A DNA stretch of 64,000 nt from CANMIH01 sp049116335 (GTDB lineage: Bacteria > Pseudomonadota > Alphaproteobacteria > Rhodobacterales > Rhodobacteraceae): assembly GCA_049116335.1 (NCBI GenBank), contig JAGDYZ010000011.1:1-64000 (forward strand), written 5' to 3'. Both the position numbers and the translations under genes were made by a program. This document shows positions 17,841 to 26,605 of the stretch, in pieces. Numbering within the stretch: position 1 is the first letter of the stretch; each line of letters opens with the position of its first letter. The notes under the pieces are model-generated. The model searched no databases. It was not told the DNA's origin and worked only from the letters and a program-made list of their open reading frames with translations.

Positions 17841-19166
17841 CTAACGCAACCGCTGCAGGATACCCGGTGACGCATAGCCGTCCTGCGGCAGGCCTTGGGA
17901 TTTTTGATAATCCCGCAGCGCCTGAACGCTACGCGGCCCGATGCGACCATCCACACCACGGGTGTTAAATCCGCGCGCAGTCAGACGTCGCTGAAGCTCT
18001 TTGCGTTCGCTGCGCGTCAGGGCGCGGTCGCCACGGGGCCAGGTGCCCTGAATAGCAGGACCGCCGACAAGCCGATCTGACAGGTGGCCGACCCCGATGA
18101 CATAAGCATCTGCGGGATTGTAGCGTTCGATCACTCGGAAATTGCCAAAAACCAGAAACGCCGGGCCACTGTGTCCCGCAGGAAGCAGGATAGACGCCGT
18201 GCCATATTCTGGCACGGGTTGGCCATTGATCCCCATCACCCCACGCCGTGCCCAGTCAGAGGGCATCCTTTGGATCTTTCGACTGGCCTGCGCATGGTCA
18301 AAACCGCTGGGCAAGTGCACCTCGACGCCCCAGGGCTGTCCATAGGTCCAACCCTTGGATTTGAGGAAATTGGCGGTTGAGGCCAGGGCATCAGTGGGAT
18401 CGTCGCTCCAGATATCGCGGCGCCCGTCACCGGTGTAATCCACGGCAAGGGTTTGGAATGATGTGGGCATAAACTGGGTATGACCCATGGCACCGGCCCA
18501 GCTGCCGGTCATGTTGCGCGGTTCGGTATCGCCTTTCTGGATAATTTTGAGAGCGGCGATGAGCTGGGCTTCAAAGAACTTCTGGCGGCGCCCATCAAAG
18601 GCCAGCGTGGCCATGGATTGAATGACGGGTTTTGAGCCGCGGAACGTGCCGTAGGCGGATTCCAGGCCCCAGATTGCCACAACCACTTCTTTGTCGACCT
18701 GATAGGTGTCCTCAATCCGCTGCAGGGTAGCGGCATGGGTACGCAAAGCAGTTTGCCCATTTTCGATCCGGCTGTCAGAGGCCGCGCTGTCAAGATAATC
18801 CCACAGAGTCTTGGTGAACTCAGATTGGTTGCTATCGCGTTGGATGACCTCAGGGTCATAGGCAACCGAACGCAGGGCCCGGTCCAATGTTGACTCTTGA
18901 ATGCCTTCTGACCGGGCGCGGGCGAGAAAACCGGTCAGCCAGCGGCGAAAACGCGCTTTGGTGGCTTCGGAGACAGGGGGCACAGCGGGTTTTGCCAAGA
19001 CAGCTGGTCGCAAAACCGGGCGTAGTGAGGTTTTAGGCGCCGAGAGAATGGGTGCGCTTTGTTGTGCCTCTGGGCGGGCCTCAGGGCGCAGTGACGTGGT
19101 CGGGGCCTCGGCCATAGCCAAGCCCGGCAGGATCGACAGGATCAGTCCTCCCAAAGATACACGCAT
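17841..19166 (-). CDS. Lytic murein transglycosylase, MltB type, with PG-binding domain
   Basis: A 441-residue periplasmic enzyme that cleaves the MurNAc-GlcNAc bond to give anhydromuropeptides. After a signal peptide and a proline-rich linker (EAPTTSLRPEARPEAQ), the SLT_2 domain carries the catalytic Glu in IWGLESAYGTFRG, plus AMGHTQFMPTSF and DIWSDDPTDALAS. A C-terminal PG_binding_1 domain (RRLTARGFNTRGVDGRIGP) anchors it to the wall. The frame is open to 19265, but the signal peptide begins at the ATG at 19166. Confidence 0.9.
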   Translation of the reverse strand: MRVSLGGLILSILPGLAMAEAPTTSLRPEARPEAQQSAPILSAPKTSLRPVLRPAVLAKPAVPPVSEATKARFRRWLTGFLARARSEGIQESTLDRALRSVAYDPEVIQRDSNQSEFTKTLWDYLDSAASDSRIENGQTALRTHAATLQRIEDTYQVDKEVVVAIWGLESAYGTFRGSKPVIQSMATLAFDGRRQKFFEAQLIAALKIIQKGDTEPRNMTGSWAGAMGHTQFMPTSFQTLAVDYTGDGRRDIWSDDPTDALASTANFLKSKGWTYGQPWGVEVHLPSGFDHAQASRKIQRMPSDWARRGVMGINGQPVPEYGTASILLPAGHSGPAFLVFGNFRVIERYNPADAYVIGVGHLSDRLVGGPAIQGTWPRGDRALTRSERKELQRRLTARGFNTRGVDGRIGPRSVQALRDYQKSQGLPQDGYASPGILQRLR

Positions 19167-19191
19167 GTTGTTTGTCCGCTGCTCGGGTCTT

Positions 19192-19920
19192 TTAGGTATT
19201 TTTAGTCTGCGCGGGCGATTTTGCGAGACCCTCTTGGATCTGACAGCGGAAATGCGCCAGCGCATCGCGCAGCAAGGGGACGCGATTGGGCCGAAAAGAG
19301 GTGTCGGTGACGGTCAGGTCGGCCATCCGGTCCAGCCGAAAGGCGCGGAAATCCTGACGCAGCAGGCACCAACCAATCAAGCAGCTGCTGTTTTGAAAAT
19401 AGGTGATCGACAGGGGTTTGACTGTGCGCGTTGTCTGGCTACCATATTGATCCCCATAGGCGAAACGCACCTCGCGTTCTTCCCAACAGGCCTGTCGCAA
19501 TGCCGTGGGATCCACACTGGGGGCCGGCGGGGCGACAAAGCGCGTGGCTGAGAGGACTGCGTGTCGCAGGCGATGGGCCTGCGCCTCGGGCAAACGCGCC
19601 TGCAGCCGCGCCATGGCGCGGGAGGCGGCTTTGGCCAAAGCTGGATCACCGACCTGAACAACCTCGCGTAGCCCAAGCACAAGCGCCTCGAGCTCTTCAT
19701 CATCAAACCCGAGCGGGGGCAGCGTGGCGTCTTCAATCAGCCGATATCCATAGCCCGCTTCACCATCAATCACGGCCCCCAGTTCCCGTAGGGTGTCGAT
19801 GTCTCGGTACAATGTCCGCTCGGACACGCCTGTTTCCTGCGCAAGTGACTGCGCGGTGACCGGTGCGGGCAGGCGGCGCAGCGCATCCATCAGTTGGAAC
19901 AGGCGGTGGGTTCTCGACAT
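19192..19920 (-). CDS. YafY-type HTH/WYL transcriptional regulator
   Basis: A 242-residue regulator. The N-terminal winged helix (residues 1-60) contains TGVSERTLYRDIDTLRELGA and IDGEAGYGYRL, typical of the HTH_11/DeoR-like YafY group. A WYL domain follows from about residue 140, with FAYGDQYGSQTTRTVKPLSI and FRAFRLDRMADL. These regulators usually sense a small ligand and control a divergent gene, here the GST-family gene. An inverted repeat at 19939-19963 in the shared promoter is a candidate operator. Confidence 0.9.
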   Translation of the reverse strand: MSRTHRLFQLMDALRRLPAPVTAQSLAQETGVSERTLYRDIDTLRELGAVIDGEAGYGYRLIEDATLPPLGFDDEELEALVLGLREVVQVGDPALAKAASRAMARLQARLPEAQAHRLRHAVLSATRFVAPPAPSVDPTALRQACWEEREVRFAYGDQYGSQTTRTVKPLSITYFQNSSCLIGWCLLRQDFRAFRLDRMADLTVTDTSFRPNRVPLLRDALAHFRCQIQEGLAKSPAQTKNT

Positions 19921-19938
19921 AATTTCATTCTAGTATCA

Positions 19939-19963
19939 CCTCCTGACGAAAATTGACAGGAGG
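19939..19963. promoter_or_regulatory. Inverted repeat, candidate WYL-regulator operator
   Basis: CCTCCTG (19939-19945) and CAGGAGG (19957-19963) are perfect inverted repeats 11 bases apart, with partly symmetric inner bases (AC...GA). They lie in the 82-bp gap between the YafY-type regulator and the GST gene. Confidence 0.5.
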
Positions 19964-20002
19964 CCCGGTTAGCTAAGGGGCAGTTCAAATTAGGAGATAG
20001 AG

Positions 20003-20710
20003 ATGCTTCAACTGATTACCTTTGGCGGCAACGACCAAGAACCCAGCATGAGCCCGTTCTGCACCAAGGCGATGATTTGCCTGAATTTGGCAGGGCAGGA
20101 ATGGACGCCGGATTACAACGCCGATCTGCCGAACCTGCCGCGTGGCAAGCTTCCGATCCTGCGGGTGGGCGACGGCCTAATCCCAGACAGCAACAATATC
20201 GTGCGCTGGCTGGAAGAGCAGGGCGCGGACCTATACCCCGGACTGGACCGAAAACAGCGCGCCTTGGCCTATTCGGTGATGCGGATGCTTGAGGAAAACC
20301 TGCGGCTTGGTCTGGTGCATGACCGCTGGATGGATGAGGGCAACTGGGCGGTCATCAAAGGTGTGTTCTTTGGGGGCAGTGATGAGGCTGCCGAACCGGT
20401 TCGGGCGGCACAAAAGGCGTGGCTTTGGGGCCATGGCGTGGCGCGTTGTGACGAAGCGGGCCGCATGGAGTTTATGCAGCCGGATCTCGATGTGCTGACC
20501 GAGTTGCTTGAAGGCACGGATTGGCTCTTTGGTGACAAACCTTCGGCGGTGGATGCCTTTGCGGTGCCTTTGCTCAGCAGCCTTGTCAATCTGTGGTCAG
20601 AAACCGCGCTCAGCCGGGCCATAACGGGTAACCCAGTGTTGATGGATTACGTCGCGCGTGGCCGGGCTACGTTCTACCCATCCCTGCTTGGACTGCAAAA
20701 AGCGGCGTAA
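20003..20710 (+). CDS. Glutathione S-transferase family protein
   Basis: A 235-residue protein with a thioredoxin-like N-terminal domain (about 1-80). A SPFCTKAMICLNLAG stretch puts a cysteine where glutaredoxins and some GSTs have their active-site residue, and LPNLPRGKLPILRVGDG carries the cis-Pro. PDSNNIVRWLEEQGADLYPG matches the GSH-binding Asp/Ser turn. The helical C-terminal domain includes WLFGDKPSAVDAFAVPLL. It likely binds or conjugates glutathione in the cytoplasm. AGGAG precedes the ATG. The divergent WYL regulator probably controls it. Confidence 0.85.
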   Translation: MLQLITFGGNDQEPSMSPFCTKAMICLNLAGQEWTPDYNADLPNLPRGKLPILRVGDGLIPDSNNIVRWLEEQGADLYPGLDRKQRALAYSVMRMLEENLRLGLVHDRWMDEGNWAVIKGVFFGGSDEAAEPVRAAQKAWLWGHGVARCDEAGRMEFMQPDLDVLTELLEGTDWLFGDKPSAVDAFAVPLLSSLVNLWSETALSRAITGNPVLMDYVARGRATFYPSLLGLQKAA

Positions 20711-20744
20711 CTCAGGGCGTGCTAGCAAACGTTACCGAAAACAC

Positions 20745-20777
20745 CATAGCGCCCGGCCAATTGGACCGGGCGCTATG
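20745..20777. terminator. Bidirectional hairpin between convergent genes
   Basis: A perfect 12-bp stem, CATAGCGCCCGG (20745-20756) with CCGGGCGCTATG (20766-20777), surrounds a 9-nt loop with a CCAATTGG core. It sits between the ends of the GST gene and rnr and could terminate both, though no T-run is present. Confidence 0.7.
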
Positions 20778-20808
20778 TGGTTGGAACGGAATTTCGGCCT
20801 GACTTACC

Positions 20809-23097
20809 TTATTTCCGTTTCCGCGTGACTTTGCGTTTGACCTTGGCGCTTTTGATTTTGGCTTTTGCGGCCTTGCGTTGTGGCGAAGGCCCGCCTTTGC
20901 CGCGCATCCGACCCCGTCCCCCTGTGGGCCGACCACGGCCACGGGAGGGCATTTTGGAATCGTCCAGTTCAAGCAGCTCAAAGGCGATGCCACCGGTCAC
21001 AGGGGCGGCTTCGATCAGTTTGACGCGTGCGCGTTGACCCAGAGAAATGATCCGCCCCGTGGTAGACCCCATCAGGGTGTTGGTTTCTCGATCGTAATCG
21101 AAATACTCATTGCCCAGGGTCGAGATCGGCACCAGACCATCCGCACCGGTTTCATCCAATTTCACAAAGATCCCGAATTTGGCGATGCCGCTGACCTTGC
21201 CGGTGAACTCCGCGCCCAGACGGTCGCTCAGGAAGGCGGCGAGATACCGATCGGTGGTGTCGCGCTCCGCCAGCATGCTGCGTCGTTCGGTGTCCGAGAT
21301 CTGTTCGGCGGTGCTTTCGAGCAGTTCCAGATCCTCTTGGCTCAAGCCATCTGATCCCCAGCCGTGTGAGCTGATGAGGGCGCGATGCACAATCAGGTCG
21401 GAATAGCGGCGAATGGGCGAAGTGAAATGCGCGTAGTTTTGCAGCGCCAGACCGAAGTGACCAAAGTTTTTCGGGCTGTAATAGGCCTGAGTCATCGACC
21501 GCAGCGTGGCGAGGTTGATCAGCTCAGCCTCTTCCTTGCCCTGCGCATCGTTCAGCAGTTTGTTCAGATGACGGGTCTGCAACACCTGCCCCTTGGCCAG
21601 AACCAGACCGGCGCTGGTGGCGGTTTCGCGCAGGCTTTCCAATTTCTCCAGCGGTGGCTCTTCATGCACTCGGAACAACAAGGGGGTGGCCTTGGCAATC
21701 AAGGTCTCGGCGGCGGCGACATTGGCCAGCACCATGAATTCTTCGATCAATCGGTGTGCATCAAGGCGCTCGGTAAAATCGACGCTGGTGACTTTGCCAT
21801 CTTCGCCAAGTTGAACTTTGCGTTCGGGCAGATCCAGCTCAAGCGGCTGACGACGGGCGCGTGCTTCTTTCAGCGCGTCATAGGCGGCGTAGAGCGGGCG
21901 AATGACCGGATCTAGCAAGGCTTCGGTGCGCTCGCTGGGTGCGCTATCCATGGCGGCCTGCACCTCTTGATAGTTCAAGGAGGCTGGTGAGCGCATCAAC
22001 CCACGCAGGAACTTGTGTGAGGTCTTGTTGCCCTCCGCATCCAGCACCATGCGCACGGCGATACAGGCACGCGGCACACCTTCGTGCAGCGAGCACAGAT
22101 CGCCCGACAGGCGGTCCGGCAGCATCGGCACAACCCGGTCCGGGAAGTAAGACGAGTTGCCTCGTTTGCGGGCTTCGCGGTCAAGTTTTGATCCCGGGCG
22201 CACGTAATGGGCGACATCGGCAATGGCGACCCAGACAATGTGGCCGCCGGGGTTGCCTGGGCTGTCGTCGGCTTCAACAAAAACCGCGTCGTCGTGGTCG
22301 CGGGCATCAAACGGGTCGATCGTGACAAGCGGCATATCCCGCAGATCGGTGCGCCCGGATAGCCCGGCTGGCTTCATGCCGTCCGCTTCGGCCAACACCT
22401 CTGTCGGGAAATCATCGGGGATGCCATGTTGGTGGATGGCGATCAGGGACACCGCTTTGGGTTCGGTTGGATCCCCCAGCCGCTGAATGATCCGCGCTTT
22501 GGGCAGACCCATACGGCCTTTGGGGCCCGCCTGCTCAGCCTCGACCAATTCGCCGTCTTTGGCGCCACCGGTGACGTCTGGTCCAACCAACCACTCTTTG
22601 TCGTCGCCTTTGTCGATGGGCATGATCCGTCCACCTTCGGCCCCTTTGCGGAAGATGCCAACGACCTTGCGTGAGGTGGTGCCGATTTTGCGGATAACCC
22701 GGGCTTCATAGGCGTGATCTTCGCCCTTCACCATCTGCAGTTTGCCGAGAACGCGGTCTCCAGCTCCAAGCGCGGGATCGCTGGGGCGGGTCACCATCAG
22801 GATCTTTGGGGTGTCGCCTGAGCCATGCCATTCCAGAGGTGCCGCAAAGAGATCACCGTTTTCATCAGGCGCCAGTATCCGCAACACGCTGACCGGCGGT
22901 AGGCGATCCGGATCGCGATAGGTCTTTTTGCGTTTGTGCAGATGGCCCTCGGCCTCAAGCTCTTTCAGCAGGCGTTTGAGATCAATCCGCGCAGCGCCTT
23001 TGATGCCAAAGGCTTTGGCAATGTCTCGTTTCGCGGTGAGGGTCGGGTTTGCGGTGATCCAGTCGAGGATCTGCGCTTTGGTCGGCATGGTGCTCAT
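20809..23097 (-). CDS. rnr: Ribonuclease R
   Basis: A 762-residue processive 3'-5' exoribonuclease of the RNB/RNase II family that degrades structured RNA. The N-terminal winged helix (residues 1-60) and cold-shock OB regions precede the catalytic RNB domain with the Asp cluster TIDPFDARDHDDAVFVE. Then come YFPDRVVPMLPDRLSGDLCS, FTSPIRRYSDLIVHRAL and a C-terminal S1 domain (GKVSGIAKFGIFVKLDETG). The tail is rich in Lys, Arg and Gly, typical of RNase R. ATG 23097 is chosen for the AGGGG site five bases upstream. Confidence 0.96.
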   Translation of the reverse strand: MSTMPTKAQILDWITANPTLTAKRDIAKAFGIKGAARIDLKRLLKELEAEGHLHKRKKTYRDPDRLPPVSVLRILAPDENGDLFAAPLEWHGSGDTPKILMVTRPSDPALGAGDRVLGKLQMVKGEDHAYEARVIRKIGTTSRKVVGIFRKGAEGGRIMPIDKGDDKEWLVGPDVTGGAKDGELVEAEQAGPKGRMGLPKARIIQRLGDPTEPKAVSLIAIHQHGIPDDFPTEVLAEADGMKPAGLSGRTDLRDMPLVTIDPFDARDHDDAVFVEADDSPGNPGGHIVWVAIADVAHYVRPGSKLDREARKRGNSSYFPDRVVPMLPDRLSGDLCSLHEGVPRACIAVRMVLDAEGNKTSHKFLRGLMRSPASLNYQEVQAAMDSAPSERTEALLDPVIRPLYAAYDALKEARARRQPLELDLPERKVQLGEDGKVTSVDFTERLDAHRLIEEFMVLANVAAAETLIAKATPLLFRVHEEPPLEKLESLRETATSAGLVLAKGQVLQTRHLNKLLNDAQGKEEAELINLATLRSMTQAYYSPKNFGHFGLALQNYAHFTSPIRRYSDLIVHRALISSHGWGSDGLSQEDLELLESTAEQISDTERRSMLAERDTTDRYLAAFLSDRLGAEFTGKVSGIAKFGIFVKLDETGADGLVPISTLGNEYFDYDRETNTLMGSTTGRIISLGQRARVKLIEAAPVTGGIAFELLELDDSKMPSRGRGRPTGGRGRMRGKGGPSPQRKAAKAKIKSAKVKRKVTRKRK

Positions 23098-23197
23098 GCC
23101 TGCCCCTAACATGCCTGACGTGTGCCGTCATGGGGGATTTCGGGGCCATAAGGGCGATCAGAGTCGAAAAATGCGAAATTTCGGCTCTGATGTTGGG

Positions 23198-23614
23198 TCA
23201 GAGCGGGTGCACCATATCGCGGTGATCAATGCCCGCATCATCATAGACCGGACCAAAAGCGGTGAAGCCGAGGTTTTCGTAAAACGGGATCGCGTGACAT
23301 TGGGCGCCCAGTTTGACCTGTGTGACACCTTCGACGGTGCGAAAGTGATCGACGGTAAACCGCACCAAAAGCGCACCGAGACCCTGACCGCGATACTCCT
23401 TCAGGACACAGATCCGGCCCACCTTGCCTGTGTTGCCTTGCGTCATCAGACGCGCAGTACCGACGGGTGTTTCGCCGTCGAGTAGCAAAAGATGCGTGCT
23501 CTCGCCGTCTCTCCCGTCCAGCTCATCGGCCTCAGACACGCCCTGTTCTTCGATGAACACTTTGGCGCGCAGGGCAAGACAGGCCTCGATGTCCTGTGTC
23601 ACCTCCACCTTCAT
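23198..23614 (-). CDS. GNAT family N-acetyltransferase
   Basis: A 138-residue acetyltransferase with the acetyl-CoA-binding motif near RICVLKEYRGQGLGALLV (the R/QxxGxG/A signature) and a C-terminal GAQCHAIPFYENLGFTAFG. The N-terminus has RAKVFIEEQGVSEADELDG, as in ElaA-like and related GNATs. The acetyl acceptor is unknown. Its ATG overlaps the dapE stop by four bases, so it is translated with dapE. Confidence 0.9.
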   Translation of the reverse strand: MKVEVTQDIEACLALRAKVFIEEQGVSEADELDGRDGESTHLLLLDGETPVGTARLMTQGNTGKVGRICVLKEYRGQGLGALLVRFTVDHFRTVEGVTQVKLGAQCHAIPFYENLGFTAFGPVYDDAGIDHRDMVHPL

Positions 23615-24765
23615 GCGAAGTAATCCTGAAGAATGCGGCTGTAGATGCCTTTCAGCTGATGGATCTGCGCAACCTCAACCCGTTCGTCCACCGCATGCAT
23701 GGTTTTGCCAACCAGACCGAATTCGACAACTGGGCAGTGGTTTTTGACAAAGCGGGCGTCCGAGGTGCCGCCGGTGGTCGACAGCTCGGGCTGTACGCCG
23801 GTCTCGGCCAGAACTGCGCGGCCAATCAGGTCCGACAGGTCCCCCGGAGGTGTGAGGAAACTCTCACCCGAGATTTTGATTTCGACCTGGGTTGTGGTGC
23901 CAAAGGCCTCGTCCACTTTGGCCGCTTCTGCGCGCAGCCAGTCGCTCAGCGAGGCGCCAGAGTGGTCGTCGTTGAAGCGGATGTTGACGCAGGCCGAGGA
24001 TTTGGCAGGAATCACGTTTGTCGCCGGGTTGCCGGTATCAATGTTCACCACGGCCAAGGTGGAGGCGGCGAAATGTTCGGTGCCCTGATCAAGCTCGTGG
24101 CTGGCCAAAGTGTCCATCAGGCGGGCCATGGCCGACAGCGGGTTTTTGGCGCGATGCGGATAGGCCGAATGCCCCTGCACCCCTTCCACTGTGAACCAAG
24201 CGGAGAGGGAACCGCGACGGCCGATTTTCATCATCTGACCCATATGGTCGGGGCAGGTGGGTTCGCCCACCAGACAGACCGACATGGTTTCGCCCGTCTC
24301 ATCCATCCAGTCCAACAGCGCGGTGGTGCCATCCAGAGCGTCACCTTCTTCATCACCGGTGATGGTCAGAACAACCGCACCGTCTGGCGGCGTCTTGCGC
24401 ACAAAATCCACAGCTGCGGCGGCAAAGGCGGCCACACCTGATTTCATATCGGTGGTGCCGCGGCCATACATAAAGCCATCTTCAATCTCGGCCCCAAACG
24501 GCGCGTGTTGCCAGTCTTCGATTGGGCCAAGAGGCACAACATCTGTATGGCCATTAAACCCAAAGGTTTTGGTGTGGTTCTTTTCACCCCAGCGGGCATA
24601 AAGATTGCTGATGCCACCACGATCAACGCGGGTACAGACGAACCCTGCACCTTCCAGCAAACCTTGCAGCAGCACCAAGGCCCCGCCTTCTTCGGGCGTG
24701 ACCGAGGGGCAGCGCACCAGCTGGGCCGTAAGATCGGCGGCGTCAATTGGGCTATGATCGGTCAT
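23611..24765 (-). CDS. dapE: Succinyl-diaminopimelate desuccinylase
   Basis: A 384-residue M20 dinuclear zinc amidohydrolase of the lysine/diaminopimelate pathway, giving LL-DAP and succinate. Zinc-site motifs are GFNGHTDVVPLG, GRGTTDMKSGVAAF and ITGDEEGDA; GGTSDARFVKNHCPVVEFG is typical of DapE rather than ArgE. The dimerisation domain lies in the middle. ATG 24765 has a GAGGAG site; the open frame to 24795 does not. Other genes of the same pathway, dapD and asd, lie 5-7 kb away. Confidence 0.95.
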   Translation of the reverse strand: MTDHSPIDAADLTAQLVRCPSVTPEEGGALVLLQGLLEGAGFVCTRVDRGGISNLYARWGEKNHTKTFGFNGHTDVVPLGPIEDWQHAPFGAEIEDGFMYGRGTTDMKSGVAAFAAAAVDFVRKTPPDGAVVLTITGDEEGDALDGTTALLDWMDETGETMSVCLVGEPTCPDHMGQMMKIGRRGSLSAWFTVEGVQGHSAYPHRAKNPLSAMARLMDTLASHELDQGTEHFAASTLAVVNIDTGNPATNVIPAKSSACVNIRFNDDHSGASLSDWLRAEAAKVDEAFGTTTQVEIKISGESFLTPPGDLSDLIGRAVLAETGVQPELSTTGGTSDARFVKNHCPVVEFGLVGKTMHAVDERVEVAQIHQLKGIYSRILQDYFA

Positions 24766-25030
24766 GGGGCTCTCCTCTGCGCGTCTGTTGGCCAAGGGCT
24801 AACCCAGTGACGCAGTGGGTGCAAATGTGGCGAAAATGCATCTTTGAGCGGCCAGAGCTGTGCAAAGATCGTGAATAGTCGGTTAACGCGCGCACGGAAC
24901 TGTGCTAAGTTCAACATAATACAACAAAAACGCCGAGGCAGGCAGCAGATCTTCACGTTTCTCGAAAGCCGGACGCTAGATCTGGTGGTGAAGACGCAGT
25001 GATGCCTCGCGGACCGAGCACGAGGCAGGC

Positions 25031-26605
25031 ATGGTCACAGCATCCGAATTGCCGATTAACACCGGCGCATCCGCTATTCAAATGGCGGAAACAATCTTTG
25101 GCGACAGCGTTCAGGTGGTGTCAGCCAGCTATACGGGCGACAGCCGCGCATCCGGTATCTATTCAGATGGATTGACCACCACGGCCGGTGTTGCTCCGTC
25201 TGACACCGGAGTGATCCTGTCGACCGGGCAGGCTCAGGCTTTCACCAATTCTTACGGGCAATCGAACTGGTATTCGAACACCACCACAAGCAACCGTGGC
25301 CCGAACAATAATTCGGAGTTCAACGCCGCCGCTGGTGCGAAAACTTATGATGCGTCTTTCATGGATGTGGATTTCATCCCGACGGGTGATGTTCTGACCA
25401 TGCAGTTTGTGTTTGCGTCAGAGGAATACCCCGAATACCAGAACTCGCTCTATCAGGATTTCGTGGGCGTGTGGGTCAACGGGGTGCAGGTTGAGGTGGA
25501 AATTGGGGATGGGGATATTGATCCAAGAAACCTCAACGACACCTCAAACGAAAACCTCTATATCAGTAACACCAACGACCAGTATAACACTGAAATGGAT
25601 GGCTTTACCGTCACCATGACGCTGACGCTTCCGGTGAATGCCGGTCAGGTCAACTCGCTGCGCATCGGCGTCGCAGATGTTCTCGACAGCCGGTATGATT
25701 CCAACCTGTTGATCGCCGGGGATTCTGTTCAGACCTCAGTGGTGGCTTTGCAGGATGTTGTGGATCTTTATTCCACCGGTTCCAAAACAGTTGATGTTCT
25801 GGCGAATGACGAGAACTCGACTGGCGGTACGCTGACCGTGACCCATATCAATGGAATCTCGGTATCCGCAGGGGATACGGTGACACTGAAAACCGGGCAG
25901 CAGATCACGTTGAACGCCGATGGCACCATGACGGTGGTGGGCGATGGCGATGAGGAATCGATCAACTATACCTACTCAGTGGCGTCGAGCACTGGGCAGA
26001 CGGACACAGGTTTTGTTACGGTCAATTCGGTGCCCTGTTTTGTGGCAGGCACCATGATTGAAACGCCAGATGGCCCGCGCCCGGTGCATAAGCTTGAGCC
26101 CGGGGATCTGGTGACAACGCGGGATCATGGGCCACAGCCGGTGCGTTGGATTGGTCAGCGGTCGGTGCCGGCCACCGGAGATCTTGCACCTGTTCGCATC
26201 GCCGGCGGCGCTTTGGGGGATCACGACACCATTATGGTCTCACCACAACACCGTGTGTTGGTGCAGGATATCATGGCGCATCTTCTGTTCGACGAGCCCG
26301 AAGTCCTCGCCGCAGCCAAGCACCTTGTCAACGATCAGTCAATCCGGGTGGTTGAGGGGGGCATGGTTCAATATGTGCATATCCTTTTTGATCAGCATGA
26401 AATCATCCGCGCCAATGGTCTTTTGAGCGAGAGCTTTTTACCGGGCGCGCAGATCAATACCTTGTTTGAAACTGAAACGGTTTCTGAGATTGTATCGATC
26501 TTTCCCGAGTTGGATCCTGAAACAGGTGATGGGTATGGGCCTGCGGCGCGCCGCATTTTGCGGGGCCACGAGGCCGCTCTCCTGACGGGGGAGGGGGCTG
26601 CATGA
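25031..26605 (+). CDS. Choice-of-anchor L protein with Hint domain
   Basis: A 524-residue protein in three parts. Residues about 10-235 match the choice-of-anchor L type (LTMQFVFASEEYPEYQNS, VGVWVNG). Residues 240-333 form a cadherin/Ig-like repeat with VDVLANDENSTGGTLTV. Residues 334-480 are a Hint_2 (hedgehog/intein) domain with catalytic Cys336 in VPCFVAGTMIET, LEPGDLVTT and SPQHRVLV (His407). Hint domains can self-cleave or transfer peptide bonds. There is no N-terminal signal, so export may be type I. The upstream 265-bp gap is gene-free. The next gene overlaps by ATGA. Confidence 0.88.
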   Translation: MVTASELPINTGASAIQMAETIFGDSVQVVSASYTGDSRASGIYSDGLTTTAGVAPSDTGVILSTGQAQAFTNSYGQSNWYSNTTTSNRGPNNNSEFNAAAGAKTYDASFMDVDFIPTGDVLTMQFVFASEEYPEYQNSLYQDFVGVWVNGVQVEVEIGDGDIDPRNLNDTSNENLYISNTNDQYNTEMDGFTVTMTLTLPVNAGQVNSLRIGVADVLDSRYDSNLLIAGDSVQTSVVALQDVVDLYSTGSKTVDVLANDENSTGGTLTVTHINGISVSAGDTVTLKTGQQITLNADGTMTVVGDGDEESINYTYSVASSTGQTDTGFVTVNSVPCFVAGTMIETPDGPRPVHKLEPGDLVTTRDHGPQPVRWIGQRSVPATGDLAPVRIAGGALGDHDTIMVSPQHRVLVQDIMAHLLFDEPEVLAAAKHLVNDQSIRVVEGGMVQYVHILFDQHEIIRANGLLSESFLPGAQINTLFETETVSEIVSIFPELDPETGDGYGPAARRILRGHEAALLTGEGAA

